Positions 26,087-33,998 of a stretch of DNA of 64,000 nucleotides are shown in pieces. Positions within the stretch are counted from its first letter, which is position 1. The number at the start of each line of letters is the position of its first letter. This DNA is from Nocardiopsis sp. NRRL B-16309 (GTDB lineage Bacteria > Actinomycetota > Actinomycetes > Streptosporangiales > Streptosporangiaceae). The DNA is taken from contig NZ_LGEC01000070.1 in the NCBI RefSeq assembly GCF_001279585.1, positions 1 through 64,000 on the forward strand, given 5' to 3'. A program made the translations under genes and the position numbers. The notes below the pieces were generated by a model. The model was not told where the DNA came from. It searched no databases and saw only the letters and a program-made list of their open reading frames with translations.

Positions 26087-27283
26087 ATGCGCGTTCCCCC
26101 TGCGCTGCTGGCCGGCGCCGCCGGCCTGGCCCTGGTCCTCAGTGCCTGTACGACCGACGCTCCCGACGACGAGGCGGCCGAGGGCGCCGGCCTGTCCCCG
26201 GACGAGGAGTGGTTCGACCAGGAGGAGTTCGACACCCAGCTCGCCCAGCGCGACATCACGCCCGAGGGCGACCCGGAGCAGCCCTGGCTGCAGGCGATCG
26301 AGCCCGAGTGGACCGACACGGGCGAGTTCGCCTCCGACGACCCGGGGGAGGCCACCGTGTGCTTCTCCAACGCCTCGGTGTCCAACCCGTGGCGCGTCAC
26401 CGGCTTCATCACCATGGAGCAGCAGGTGGAGGCGCTCCAGGACGAGGGCCGCATCGGCGAGTTCCGGGTCTCCGACGCCGCCGACGACGACAACCAGCAG
26501 ATCTCCGACATCCAGGCGTTCGTGGACGCCGGCGACTGCGAGGCCATCATCATCTCGCCGTCCACCACCGCCACCCTCACGCCCGCCGTGGAGACCGCCT
26601 GCGAGAGCGGTGTCCCGGTCATCGTCTTCGACCGCGGGGTCAACACCGACTGCATGGTCACCTTCATCCACCCCATCGGCGGCTACGCCTACGGCGCCGA
26701 CGCCGCCGAGTTCCTCGTGGACGAGCTGGAGCCGGGTTCCACCGTGCTGGCACTGCGCATCCTGCCCGGGGTCGACGTGCTCGAACACCGTTGGGCGGCG
26801 GCCCAGACCATCTTCGACGACAGTGAGCTGGAGGTCCTCGGCTTCGAGTTCACCGGCGGCGACGGCGCCCAGATCAAGGACCTGGTGTCCCAGCACCTCC
26901 AGCGCGGGTCGGTCGACGGCATCTGGATGGACGCCGGTGACGGCGCGGTCGCGGGCCTGGAGGCCTTCGAGGACGCCGGACAGCCGTACCCGGTCATCGC
27001 CGGCGAGGACGAGCTGAGCTTCATGCGCAAGTGGGACGAGGAGGACATCACGGCGATCGCCCCGGTCTACTCCAACTTCCAGTGGCGGACCCCGGTCCTG
27101 GCCGCGAGCATGATCCTGGCGGGCGAGGAGGTCCCCTCGGAGTGGGTCCTGCCGCAGGAGCCGATCCGCGAGGAGGAGCTGCAGGACTACCTGGAGCGCA
27201 ACGCGGACATGCCGTCCCTGCACTACGCGAAGTTCGGCGGCGAGGACCTGCCGGGCTTCCCCGAGGCCTGGACGGACCGGTAG
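26087..27283 (+). CDS. Sugar ABC transporter substrate-binding lipoprotein
   Basis: Periplasmic-binding-protein fold (Peripla_BP_4 type), 398 residues, membrane-anchored by the lipobox LSAC (Cys22). An acidic, Asp/Glu-rich spacer of about 60 residues precedes the ligand domain, which begins ATVCFSNASVSNPWRVTGF and continues with AIIISPSTTATLTPAVE, IVFDRGVNTD and VDGIWMDAGDGAVAGLEAF. It should hand a monosaccharide or polyol to the two permeases. Its stop is followed directly by the ATG of the next gene. Confidence 0.92.
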   Translation: MRVPPALLAGAAGLALVLSACTTDAPDDEAAEGAGLSPDEEWFDQEEFDTQLAQRDITPEGDPEQPWLQAIEPEWTDTGEFASDDPGEATVCFSNASVSNPWRVTGFITMEQQVEALQDEGRIGEFRVSDAADDDNQQISDIQAFVDAGDCEAIIISPSTTATLTPAVETACESGVPVIVFDRGVNTDCMVTFIHPIGGYAYGADAAEFLVDELEPGSTVLALRILPGVDVLEHRWAAAQTIFDDSELEVLGFEFTGGDGAQIKDLVSQHLQRGSVDGIWMDAGDGAVAGLEAFEDAGQPYPVIAGEDELSFMRKWDEEDITAIAPVYSNFQWRTPVLAASMILAGEEVPSEWVLPQEPIREEELQDYLERNADMPSLHYAKFGGEDLPGFPEAWTDR

Positions 27284-28177
27284 ATGCGCGCGCTGGGGGT
27301 CAACACCTGGGTGTGGACGTCGCCGCTGACCGACGCCGCGCTGGAGCGCCTCGCGCCCCGCGTGGCGGAGTGGGGGTTCGACGCGATCGAGCTGCCGGTG
27401 GAGAACGCCGGCGACTGGGACCCCCGGCGCGCCCGCGACCTGCTGGACGGGCTGGGCCTGACGGCCACCGTCGTGCTGGTCATGGGGCCCGGTCGCGAGC
27501 TGGTGGCGACCGGGCCCGGGACCCGCGCGAACACCCAGGACTACCTGCGCCGGGTGGTGGACGCGGCGGCCGGGGTCGGCTCGCCCGTCATCGCCGGTCC
27601 CGCCTACGCCTCGGTCGGCCGGACCTGGCGGATGTCCGAGTCCGAACGGGCCGGGGTCTACGCCGAGCTGACCGACGCGCTGGCCCCCGTGGTCGACCAC
27701 GCCGCGGCCGCGGGCGTGCGGGTGGCCGTCGAACCCCTCAACCGGTACGAGACCAGTGTCCTCAACACGGTCGACCAGGCCATGACGGCCCTGGCCGACC
27801 TGCCCGCGCGCCACTGCGGGCTGGCCCTGGACGTGTACCACCTCAACATCGAGGAGCGGGACGTGGCCGCCGCCGTCGACCGGGCCGCCCCGCGCCTGCA
27901 CCACGTGCAGGTGTGCGCCAACGACCGGGGCGCGCCCGGCGCCGACCACCTGGACTGGCCCGGGATCACGGCCGCGCTGGACCGGGCCGGGTACACGGGA
28001 CCCCTGGTCATCGAGTCGTTCACCGCCGACAACGCGAGCATCGCCACGGCCGCCTCCGTGTGGCGGCCCCTGGCGGAGACGCAGGACGCCATCGCCGTGG
28101 ACGGCCTGGCGTTCCTGCGCTCGCTGCCGGACCCGGCGGTGCCGCCCCTCCCCCGACCCGCCCCCACACGGAGGTAG
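27284..28177 (+). CDS. TIM-barrel sugar isomerase/epimerase (AP endonuclease-2 fold)
   Basis: Member of the xylose isomerase-like/ketose 3-epimerase superfamily, 297 residues. Metal-binding glutamates are expected in AVEPLNRYE and VIESF; the barrel strands WGFDAIELPVE, LALDVYHLNIEE and HHVQVCANDRG are characteristic of D-psicose/D-tagatose 3-epimerase relatives. There is no gap from the preceding gene (TAG-ATG), so it is fully coupled. It probably epimerises the imported sugar or its oxidised form. Confidence 0.88.
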   Translation: MRALGVNTWVWTSPLTDAALERLAPRVAEWGFDAIELPVENAGDWDPRRARDLLDGLGLTATVVLVMGPGRELVATGPGTRANTQDYLRRVVDAAAGVGSPVIAGPAYASVGRTWRMSESERAGVYAELTDALAPVVDHAAAAGVRVAVEPLNRYETSVLNTVDQAMTALADLPARHCGLALDVYHLNIEERDVAAAVDRAAPRLHHVQVCANDRGAPGADHLDWPGITAALDRAGYTGPLVIESFTADNASIATAASVWRPLAETQDAIAVDGLAFLRSLPDPAVPPLPRPAPTRR

Positions 28178-28182
28178 TGAGA

Positions 28183-29190
28183 ATGCCGCGACCAGTCACC
28201 CTGTTCACCGGCCAGTGGGCCGACCTGCCGTTCGAGGAGCTGTGCTCCCTCGCCTCCTCCTGGGGGTACGACGGCCTGGAGATCGCCTGCTGGGGCGACC
28301 ACCTCGACGTCACCCGCGCCGCCGTGGACGACGCCTACGTGCGGGAGAGGCGGGAGATCCTGGAACGCCACGGCCTGGGCGTGTGGGCGATCTCCAACCA
28401 CCTGCTCGGCCAGGCGGTGTGCGACGACCCCATCGACCACCGCCACCGCGACATCCTGCCCGACCGGGTGTGGGGCGACGGCGACCCCGAGGGCGTGCGC
28501 CGGAGGGCGGCCGAGGAGATGCGCACGACCGCCCGGGCGGCGGCCCGGATGGGCGTGTCCACGGTGGTGGGGTTCACCGGCAGCGCGATCTGGAAGTACG
28601 TGGCGATGTTCCCGCCGGTGGGCGAGGACGTGATCGAGGCGGGCTACCAGGACTTCGCCGACCGCTGGAACCCGATCCTGGACGTGTTCGACGAGGTGGG
28701 CGTGCGCTTCGCCCACGAGGTGCACCCCTCGGAGATCGCCTACGACTACTGGTCCACCGAGCGGGCGCTGGAGGCGGTGGGGCGCCGCCCCGCCTTCGGC
28801 CTCAACTGGGACCCCAGCCACATGATGTGGCAGGACATCGACCCGGCGGGCTTCCTGTGGGACTTCCGGGACCGGATCTACCACGTGGACTGCAAGGACA
28901 CGCGCAGGCGGACGGGCAACGGACGCAACGGGCGGCTGGGTTCGCACCTGCCGTGGGGCGACCCGCGACGGGGCTGGGACTTCGTCTCGACCGGGCACGG
29001 CGACGTGCCGTGGGAGGACTGCTTCCGCACGCTGAACGCGATCGGCTACGAGGGCCCGGTGTCGGTGGAGTGGGAGGACGCCGGGATGGACCGGCTGGTC
29101 GGCGCCGCCGAGGCGGTGGACTTCGTACGCGCGCACGCCTACGACCCGCCGGAGGCGGGCTTCGACTCCGCCTTCCAGACGCGCGGGTAG
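28183..29190 (+). CDS. Second TIM-barrel sugar isomerase/epimerase
   Basis: Another xylose-isomerase-like barrel, 335 residues, of the group usually called sugar phosphate isomerase/epimerase. Visible ligand segments are VRFAHEVHPSEIAYD (with a metal-type Glu/His), FGLNWDPSHMMWQ, IYHVDCKDT and VSVEWEDAGMD. It is clearly different from the preceding barrel, suggesting two successive steps. The start at 28183 lies 5 bases after the previous stop, with GGAGGT at 28171-28176 just before. Last gene of the operon. Confidence 0.9.
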   Translation: MPRPVTLFTGQWADLPFEELCSLASSWGYDGLEIACWGDHLDVTRAAVDDAYVRERREILERHGLGVWAISNHLLGQAVCDDPIDHRHRDILPDRVWGDGDPEGVRRRAAEEMRTTARAAARMGVSTVVGFTGSAIWKYVAMFPPVGEDVIEAGYQDFADRWNPILDVFDEVGVRFAHEVHPSEIAYDYWSTERALEAVGRRPAFGLNWDPSHMMWQDIDPAGFLWDFRDRIYHVDCKDTRRRTGNGRNGRLGSHLPWGDPRRGWDFVSTGHGDVPWEDCFRTLNAIGYEGPVSVEWEDAGMDRLVGAAEAVDFVRAHAYDPPEAGFDSAFQTRG

Positions 29191-29236
29191 GGGGCCGTCG
29201 GCCCTGGCCGATGCGGGTGCCCGGCGCCCGGTGCCC

Positions 29237-29312
29237 GACCGGTGCCCGCCGACCTTGGCGGACGCCCCTGGCATGGCCGACCCGGGCGACCGGTGTCCGC
29301 CGACCTCGGCGG
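29237..29312. repeat. Two-copy repeat with hairpin after the sugar operon
   Basis: GACCGGTGYCCGCCGACCTY followed by GGCGG occurs at 29237-29261 and 29288-29312 (51-base period). Each copy contains a small inverted repeat, perfect in the second (CCGCCGA-CC-TCGGCGG), so the pair may end the sugar operon transcript. The rest of the 224-base gap holds no gene. Confidence 0.6.
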
Positions 29313-29414
29313 GCACCCGCGGCGCGCTCCCCGCCTGGGAACGCGCCGACGGCACCTCCGGACCCCCGGCGTCGACCCCGTCGTGCTTCCGGGGCCGCGC
29401 CGCGGCCCGTCCGG

Positions 29415-29660
29415 TCACATCATGGGGGCGATGACCACCCGGTAGCGGCCCCCGTCGGCGGTGGCCACGTCCGTGCGGAAGTCGTTGACCCGGTTCACGG
29501 AGCGCTGGACGGTGTCGCTGCGCACGGCACTGGTGTCGGCGGCGGGCAGGTGCTCCCGGACGGACGAGATCGCCTCGTCGACGGACAGCGCGGTCGCTCT
29601 TCGCTCCGGCGTGACACTCCAGCCGTCATCGGACAGGCGGCTGATCGCGATCCGGAACAT
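29415..29660 (-). CDS. Small protein downstream of roadblock-like genes
   Basis: Protein of 81 residues with no signal or membrane segment. It begins MFRIAISRLSDDGWSVTPER and ends GGRYRVVIAPMM; the pattern suggests a small alpha/beta fold. No family was recognised. It is the third gene of a leftward set after two roadblock-like genes, 134 bases beyond the second, so co-transcription is possible but not certain. Confidence 0.65.
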   Translation of the reverse strand: MFRIAISRLSDDGWSVTPERRATALSVDEAISSVREHLPAADTSAVRSDTVQRSVNRVNDFRTDVATADGGRYRVVIAPMM

Positions 29661-29794
29661 CCCGGTTCTCCCTGCGGTGTCGGGGGGCTGGAGCGCCATT
29701 CTCCCCCATCGCCCACGGCCGCGGAAGAGCGGTCCGGCCGGGTGTGGACGGCGGCGCCCTCCGCCCGCACCCGGATCCGGTCCGAGCGACCCGG

Positions 29795-30166
29795 TCAGAC
29801 CTCCAGATCCTCCTCGATGCCCTTGAGGCGGTGCCTGGCCAGGGCCAGGTTGGCACGTGCCCGGTCCAGCGCGAGGTAGAGGAACAGGCCCTGCCCCTTG
29901 CGGTTCGTGAGGGGCCGGATGAGGTGGTACTGGCTGGAGAGCGAGATGAGGATGTCCTCCAGTCCCTGCTTGAGTCCGAGCTGGTCCATCGTCCTCATCT
30001 TGGCCCGGACGACCTCGGTGTTGCCCGCGGCGGCGACGTCCAGGTCGAGCCCGCTGGTCGAATTGAGCGACCCCAGCGACATTCCGCTGTTGTAGTCCAC
30101 GACGGCGGCACCGAGGGCGCCCTCGATCGCCATCATGTCCTTCAGCCCGGCTTCGATGTTCGGCAT
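29795..30166 (-). CDS. Roadblock/LC7-like protein
   Basis: Protein of 123 residues resembling the Roadblock/LC7 fold used by small-GTPase regulators (MglB-like) in bacteria: an opening helix (LKDMMAIEGALGAAVVDYNSG), a central beta-hairpin and a late strand-helix block (YHLIRPLTNRKGQGLFLYLAL) ending in a long helix (ARANLALARHRLKGIEEDLEV). AAGGAG precedes the ATG at 30166; a long upstream frame is Pro/Arg noise. No Ras-like GTPase partner gene is nearby. Confidence 0.7.
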   Translation of the reverse strand: MPNIEAGLKDMMAIEGALGAAVVDYNSGMSLGSLNSTSGLDLDVAAAGNTEVVRAKMRTMDQLGLKQGLEDILISLSSQYHLIRPLTNRKGQGLFLYLALDRARANLALARHRLKGIEEDLEV

Positions 30167-30258
30167 GTCCTTCTCTCTCCTTGTGGTCGTGTGGCGCAGA
30201 AACGGCCGTTGGGCCATCCAACGGCGAAGGCGAACGCGCGGTTCGAACCGGCGACCGG

Positions 30259-30756
30259 TCACGCGATCACGGACCCCTTCCACGGGCGGTCGACCGACAG
30301 TGAGCGGAGCCCGGTCAGAACGCGGTCGAGCACCGCGCGGTCCACCGTGGACGCGGCTCGGGGAGCGGGCCGTCCGCGCTGACGTCGGGGAGGCGGACCC
30401 TGGTCCCGGCGGGACGGCGGCAGGTGCGCCGAGCCCGACAGGCCCCGCAGTCGCCGCAGGGCGAAGCCGAGGTGGCCCCGGTCCCGTTCCATCCGCACCT
30501 GTACACACAGGTCGGAGCCCTTCAGGACGGCGATCAGCAGGTGGTGGTCGGCGTCGGTCACGACCACGTCCTCCACCGCGTCGGCGGCGTACGGGGGGTT
30601 TGCTCCGATGGCCCGGACGATCTCCACCGCCTCCGTCGGCCGGTCGTCGACACCGGCGAGGGAGACCGTCGCGCCCTCACGCCAGTCGACCAGCGAGACG
30701 CTGCGGACTCCGGGTGTCGTGAGCATCTCCCGCAACTGCTGGTCGATGGAGGGCAC
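30259..30756 (-). CDS. Roadblock-like protein with basic C-terminal tail
   Basis: Protein of 165 residues, related in plan to its downstream neighbour: an opening helix and strand (DQQLREMLTTPGVRSVSLVDW), the hydrophobic block DAVEDVVVTDADHHLLIAVL, and MERDRGHLGFALRRLRGLSG at the end of the fold. A disordered Arg/Pro tail and a final helix follow. The GTG at 30756 has GAAGGAG about 6 bases upstream, which decides the start over a frame open to 30792. It is followed by the second roadblock-like gene after a gap of 92 bases. Confidence 0.7.
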   Translation of the reverse strand: MPSIDQQLREMLTTPGVRSVSLVDWREGATVSLAGVDDRPTEAVEIVRAIGANPPYAADAVEDVVVTDADHHLLIAVLKGSDLCVQVRMERDRGHLGFALRRLRGLSGSAHLPPSRRDQGPPPRRQRGRPAPRAASTVDRAVLDRVLTGLRSLSVDRPWKGSVIA

Positions 30757-31057
30757 GGCGGCTCCTTCGGGGAGAGCAGGGGGACGACGCACGTCGGCCC
30801 CGGGGGGAGCGGTTGAGGCCCTCGGCGGCCCCTACGGATTCCCTGACGATAGGACGCGTCGGCGCGCTCCGCAGGCGTTCGCCGAATTCCCTGACTTTCG
30901 TCCAGAAAAGTGGCAAACCATCACGATCCCGAAAGAAGCGACACAGGAGCTTTGTTCAACTTTGGGCACTACAGAACTGTGGCCGCCCGGAGCACACCGG
31001 GCGGCCGCTTCCCTCATGTTCTGGGCGTCGGCCGTGCTTCCTCCCGGAGGAGGAGGC

Positions 31058-31795
31058 TCACAGCCAGGTGACCGCTCCGGTCTCCAGGTCGTAGCGCGCC
31101 GGGACGATCTCCAGGGTCCCGGCCTCGACCAGGCCGCGCAGGTCCTCGTCCTCCTGCAGCCTTCCGGCGATGTCGACGGCGTTGGCCCGCACGCAGTCGT
31201 CGAGGAAGTCGTCGCCCTCCTCGGGAGTGGCCTCGACGACGGGGAGGATCTCCTCCACCAGGTAGCCGACGTGGCCCTCGGGCACCTCACCGCTCTCGTG
31301 CGCCTCGACGGCCGCGGTGACCGCACCGCACGACTGGTGGCCCAGGACGACGATGAGGCGGGTGCTGTCGATGTGCAGGCCCGCGTAGCTCAGGCTGCCC
31401 AGGACCGACTCGTCCAGGACCTGTCCGGCCGAGCGGATGGTGAACACGTCACCGAGACCCTGGTCGAAGATCAGCTCCGGCGGAACCCGGGAGTCGGCGC
31501 AACTGAGGACGGTGACGAAGGGGCTCTGGCCCTCCAGGAGCTCCGCCCGGCGGTCGGCCCCCTGGCGGGGGTGGACGGAGTTGTTGTCCCGCCAGCGCGC
31601 GTTGCCCTCTTCGAGCAGGCGCATGGCGGCCGCGGCGTCCTCCGGCGCGGGCGCCGCCGACGGACTCGCCGAGGAAGCGGCGGCGGGTGCCGCGGAACTC
31701 CCCTCCGAGGCACAGGCGGGTACCGCGGCGGCTACCGCGACGCCGGCTCCACCGATCAGGGATGTACGTAGTGCGGTTCGGCGTGAAAAGGCCAT
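31058..31795 (-). CDS. Exported beta-class carbonic anhydrase
   Basis: Zinc enzyme that interconverts CO2 and bicarbonate, 245 residues. The catalytic core has CADSRVPPELIFDQGLGDVFTIRSAG (zinc Cys and the Asp-Arg dyad) and GHQSCGAV (zinc His and Cys). Unusually for the class it carries an export signal: a twin-arginine-type start (MAFSRRTALRTSLIGG), a hydrophobic core and a lipobox-like VPAC, followed by a 25-residue Ala/Ser/Pro linker. It is therefore probably a Tat-exported lipoprotein acting outside the membrane. It is divergent from the TetR gene. Confidence 0.9.
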   Translation of the reverse strand: MAFSRRTALRTSLIGGAGVAVAAAVPACASEGSSAAPAAASSASPSAAPAPEDAAAAMRLLEEGNARWRDNNSVHPRQGADRRAELLEGQSPFVTVLSCADSRVPPELIFDQGLGDVFTIRSAGQVLDESVLGSLSYAGLHIDSTRLIVVLGHQSCGAVTAAVEAHESGEVPEGHVGYLVEEILPVVEATPEEGDDFLDDCVRANAVDIAGRLQEDEDLRGLVEAGTLEIVPARYDLETGAVTWL

Positions 31796-31958
31796 GGAGA
31801 CGACTCGGATCTTCGCTAGATGGGACAAAGCGGGTCCCTGTCCCTCAAAACGAGGCAAAGCTACTCCTCGCCGCGAGGGGCGCCGAGCTCCTTGACGCAT
31901 CTCTAACGCCAGGTGGGACGTGGTTCCGAACAACGCGGAATCCCTTATGCTGAAATAC

Positions 31959-31976
31959 TGACCGTCCGTTCGTTCA
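31959..31976. promoter_or_regulatory. Operator-like palindrome between carbonic anhydrase and tetR
   Basis: TGACCG-TCCGTT-CGTTCA is an imperfect inverted repeat (TGAMCG half sites) 76 bases upstream of the GTG of the TetR gene and 164 bases upstream of the carbonic anhydrase ATG. Length and symmetry match a TetR-dimer site. A second, smaller inverted repeat (GGTAG-ATTCAC-CTACC, 32037-32052) overlaps the ribosome binding site of the TetR gene. Confidence 0.5.
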
Positions 31977-32052
31977 GAAATTGCGCGTGATCCCGGCGAC
32001 ATCGGGTCCGCACCCCTTCACCAGGGACGACCAGGAGGTAGATTCACCTACC

Positions 32053-32685
32053 GTGCCTCGATCTTCCTCTCTCGAACCACCGCCCTCCCGCCGGGAGCCG
32101 GGCCGGCGCCGTTCCGGCCGCCCCGGCCACGACGCCGACTCCGTGCTGCGCGTGGCCGCACGCGTGTTCAACGAGCGCGGGTACGACGGCACGAGCATGG
32201 AGGACCTGGCCCGCGCCCTGGGCGTCACCAAGTCCGCGATCTACCACCACGTCACCGGCAAGACCGAACTGCTGCGGCGCTCCCTGGACCTGGCCCTGGA
32301 CGCCCTGTTCGCGGTCACGCGCGAGGACGCCTCCACCACCGGCCCGGCCATCGAGCGCCTGGAGAACGTCCTGCGGGGCAGCGTGCGGGTCCTGGTCGAG
32401 GAGCTGCCCCACGTCACCCTGCTGCTGCGCGTGCGCGGCAACACGGAGGTCGAACAGCACGCCCTGGCCCGCCGCCGCGAGTTCGACCACCTCGTCGCCG
32501 GGCTCGTGCGCGAGGGCATCGCCGCCGGGGAGGTCCGGGACGACGTGGACCCCGCGATCGCCGCGCGCCTGCTGTTCGGGATGGTCAACTCGATCGTGGA
32601 GTGGTACCGCCCCGACCGCGGACTGGACGCCGACGAACTCGCCGACTCCCTCTCCCGCATGGCCTTCGAGGGACTACGCGCGTAG
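32053..32685 (+). CDS. TetR-family regulator (PaaR/KstR-like)
   Basis: Regulator of 210 residues. After a Pro/Arg-rich start, the TetR helix-turn-helix is clear: VAARVFNERGYDGTSMEDLARALGVTKSAIYHHVTGKTELL. The C-terminal ligand domain contains LLLRVRGNTEVEQHALARRREFD, as in acyl-CoA-responsive members such as PaaR. The GTG at 32053 is used; AGGAGG lies 13 bases upstream, somewhat far, within a short inverted repeat. No fatty-acid or phenylacetate genes are nearby, so its targets, other than itself and perhaps the divergent carbonic anhydrase, are unknown. Confidence 0.85.
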   Translation: MPRSSSLEPPPSRREPGRRRSGRPGHDADSVLRVAARVFNERGYDGTSMEDLARALGVTKSAIYHHVTGKTELLRRSLDLALDALFAVTREDASTTGPAIERLENVLRGSVRVLVEELPHVTLLLRVRGNTEVEQHALARRREFDHLVAGLVREGIAAGEVRDDVDPAIAARLLFGMVNSIVEWYRPDRGLDADELADSLSRMAFEGLRA

Positions 32686-32829
32686 CGCGTCCCCTGAGCA
32701 TGGCCGCGCGCCCCACGAGGTGGCCACATCAGGCCAGCGGGCACACCCGGACAAACCTGGCCAACGACCCCCGCGCCTTCCTACAATCCCTACACCGTCT
32801 CCCCCAACGGTCCATGGAAAGCGGCGCTC

Positions 32830-33696
32830 GTGACCGACCACCTGTCCCAGGACTGGCTGACCCCTGCCATCGCCTTCTCCGTCTCGGTGTGCGGATCACT
32901 CCTCGGCCTGGCCTTCGCCGCCCGCGCACGGCGGGCCCGCGGCGTCGCCCGGTGGCAGTGGCTGATCCTGGCCGCGCTGTCCCTCGGCGGCATGGCCGTG
33001 TGGTCGATGCACTTCATCGCGATGATGGGCTTCAGGGTCCCCGGCGTCTCGATCCGCTACGACGCCTTTCTCACCCTGGTCAGCGGGGTCACCGCCGTCG
33101 TGGTCATGGGCGCGGCGCTGACGATGACGATCCGCAAGCGCACCCTGCCCTGGATCCTCGCCTCGGGCGCCCTCGCCGCCGCCGGGGTCGTCTCCATGCA
33201 CTACACGGGCATGGCCTCGATGAACATGCACGGCGCGATGCACCACGAGCCGTTCTACATCACCGCCGCCTGTGTCATCGCGCTCATCGCGTCCACGGTC
33301 GCGATGTGGTTCTCCGCCCGGCTGCGCGGCGCGCCCGCGATCGTCGCCGCCTCCCTCGTGATGGCGGTCGCCGTCACCAGCGTGCACTACACCGCGATGA
33401 TGGGCGTCCACGTCATGGACCCGGATGCGGAGCGGGCGGGCCCGCCGGAGGGCTCCACCGCAGCCGACCTGCTCCTGCCGGTGATCGTCGGGCTGTTCGT
33501 CCTCCTGCTCGTGTGCAGCCTCTTCCTGATGCTCGGCGAGGACGAGGAGCGGGTGGACTACTCGCGCTCCGGCGCCGACACCCCGCGACCGCGTACGAGC
33601 GCGCCACAGGCGGCCGCGGACTACACCCCCCGGCACGGCGTGCGGGCCACGCCCCCGCCGGCGGCGGACGACGTCTGGCGGCGCCCCCGCCGCTGA
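32830..33696 (+). CDS. MHYT-domain membrane sensor protein
   Basis: Integral membrane protein of 288 residues with seven predicted helices and three MHYT-type motifs: SMHFIAMMGF, SMHYTGM and SVHYTAMMGV. The family is thought to bind copper and sense O2, CO or NO through these Met/His residues. No output domain (GGDEF, EAL or kinase) is fused; the C-terminus is a 60-residue polar tail. The GTG start at 32830 is 144 bases after the TetR gene. Confidence 0.88.
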   Translation: MTDHLSQDWLTPAIAFSVSVCGSLLGLAFAARARRARGVARWQWLILAALSLGGMAVWSMHFIAMMGFRVPGVSIRYDAFLTLVSGVTAVVVMGAALTMTIRKRTLPWILASGALAAAGVVSMHYTGMASMNMHGAMHHEPFYITAACVIALIASTVAMWFSARLRGAPAIVAASLVMAVAVTSVHYTAMMGVHVMDPDAERAGPPEGSTAADLLLPVIVGLFVLLLVCSLFLMLGEDEERVDYSRSGADTPRPRTSAPQAAADYTPRHGVRATPPPAADDVWRRPRR

Positions 33697-33816
33697 CGGC
33701 ACGGCCGCGTGCGGCACCACAGGGCCACAAGAGTGACGCATGTCACTTCACGCGAGCCCCCAACCCTGGACCGCCCTCCACGCGGGAGACCCAGCACACC
33801 CACCTTGACTTCACAG

Positions 33817-33828
33817 CTTGAACTCAAG
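33817..33828. promoter_or_regulatory. Inverted repeat upstream of the sugar porter
   Basis: CTTGA-AC-TCAAG, a perfect 5-bp inverted repeat in the 302-base spacer before the MFS gene. The spacer is noticeably less GC-rich (33790-33950) and holds no gene; a related TGAACTCAA core recurs at 33916-33936. Confidence 0.4.
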
Positions 33829-33915
33829 GTGCAAAGTTGAGCCCGTGTTGCGGCCTGGGTCACTCCCTTGTTTATGGTTCTTGAAGGCAACGACGCCTGG
33901 GGGCACTCTTTACCT

Positions 33916-33936
33916 CTCGTTGGTGAACTCAACGAG
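33916..33936. promoter_or_regulatory. Larger inverted repeat before the sugar porter gene
   Basis: CTCGTTG-N7-CAACGAG, 7-bp perfect arms, 63 bases before the GTG of the MFS gene. It shares the core TGAACTCAA with the repeat 100 bases upstream, so the two may be paired sites for one regulator; an RNA hairpin is the alternative. Confidence 0.45.
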
Positions 33937-33998
33937 CTGAGCGTGCGCCGCGTTCCCGTACCCCCGGTTGCCGTCACCGAGCATCGTCTGGAGATCCC

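Noticed and set aside
24863..27949. 1028-codon minus-strand frame through the sugar operon
   Set aside because: His/Gly/Arg-rich composition, opposite seven clear transporter and enzyme genes; a codon-bias shadow.
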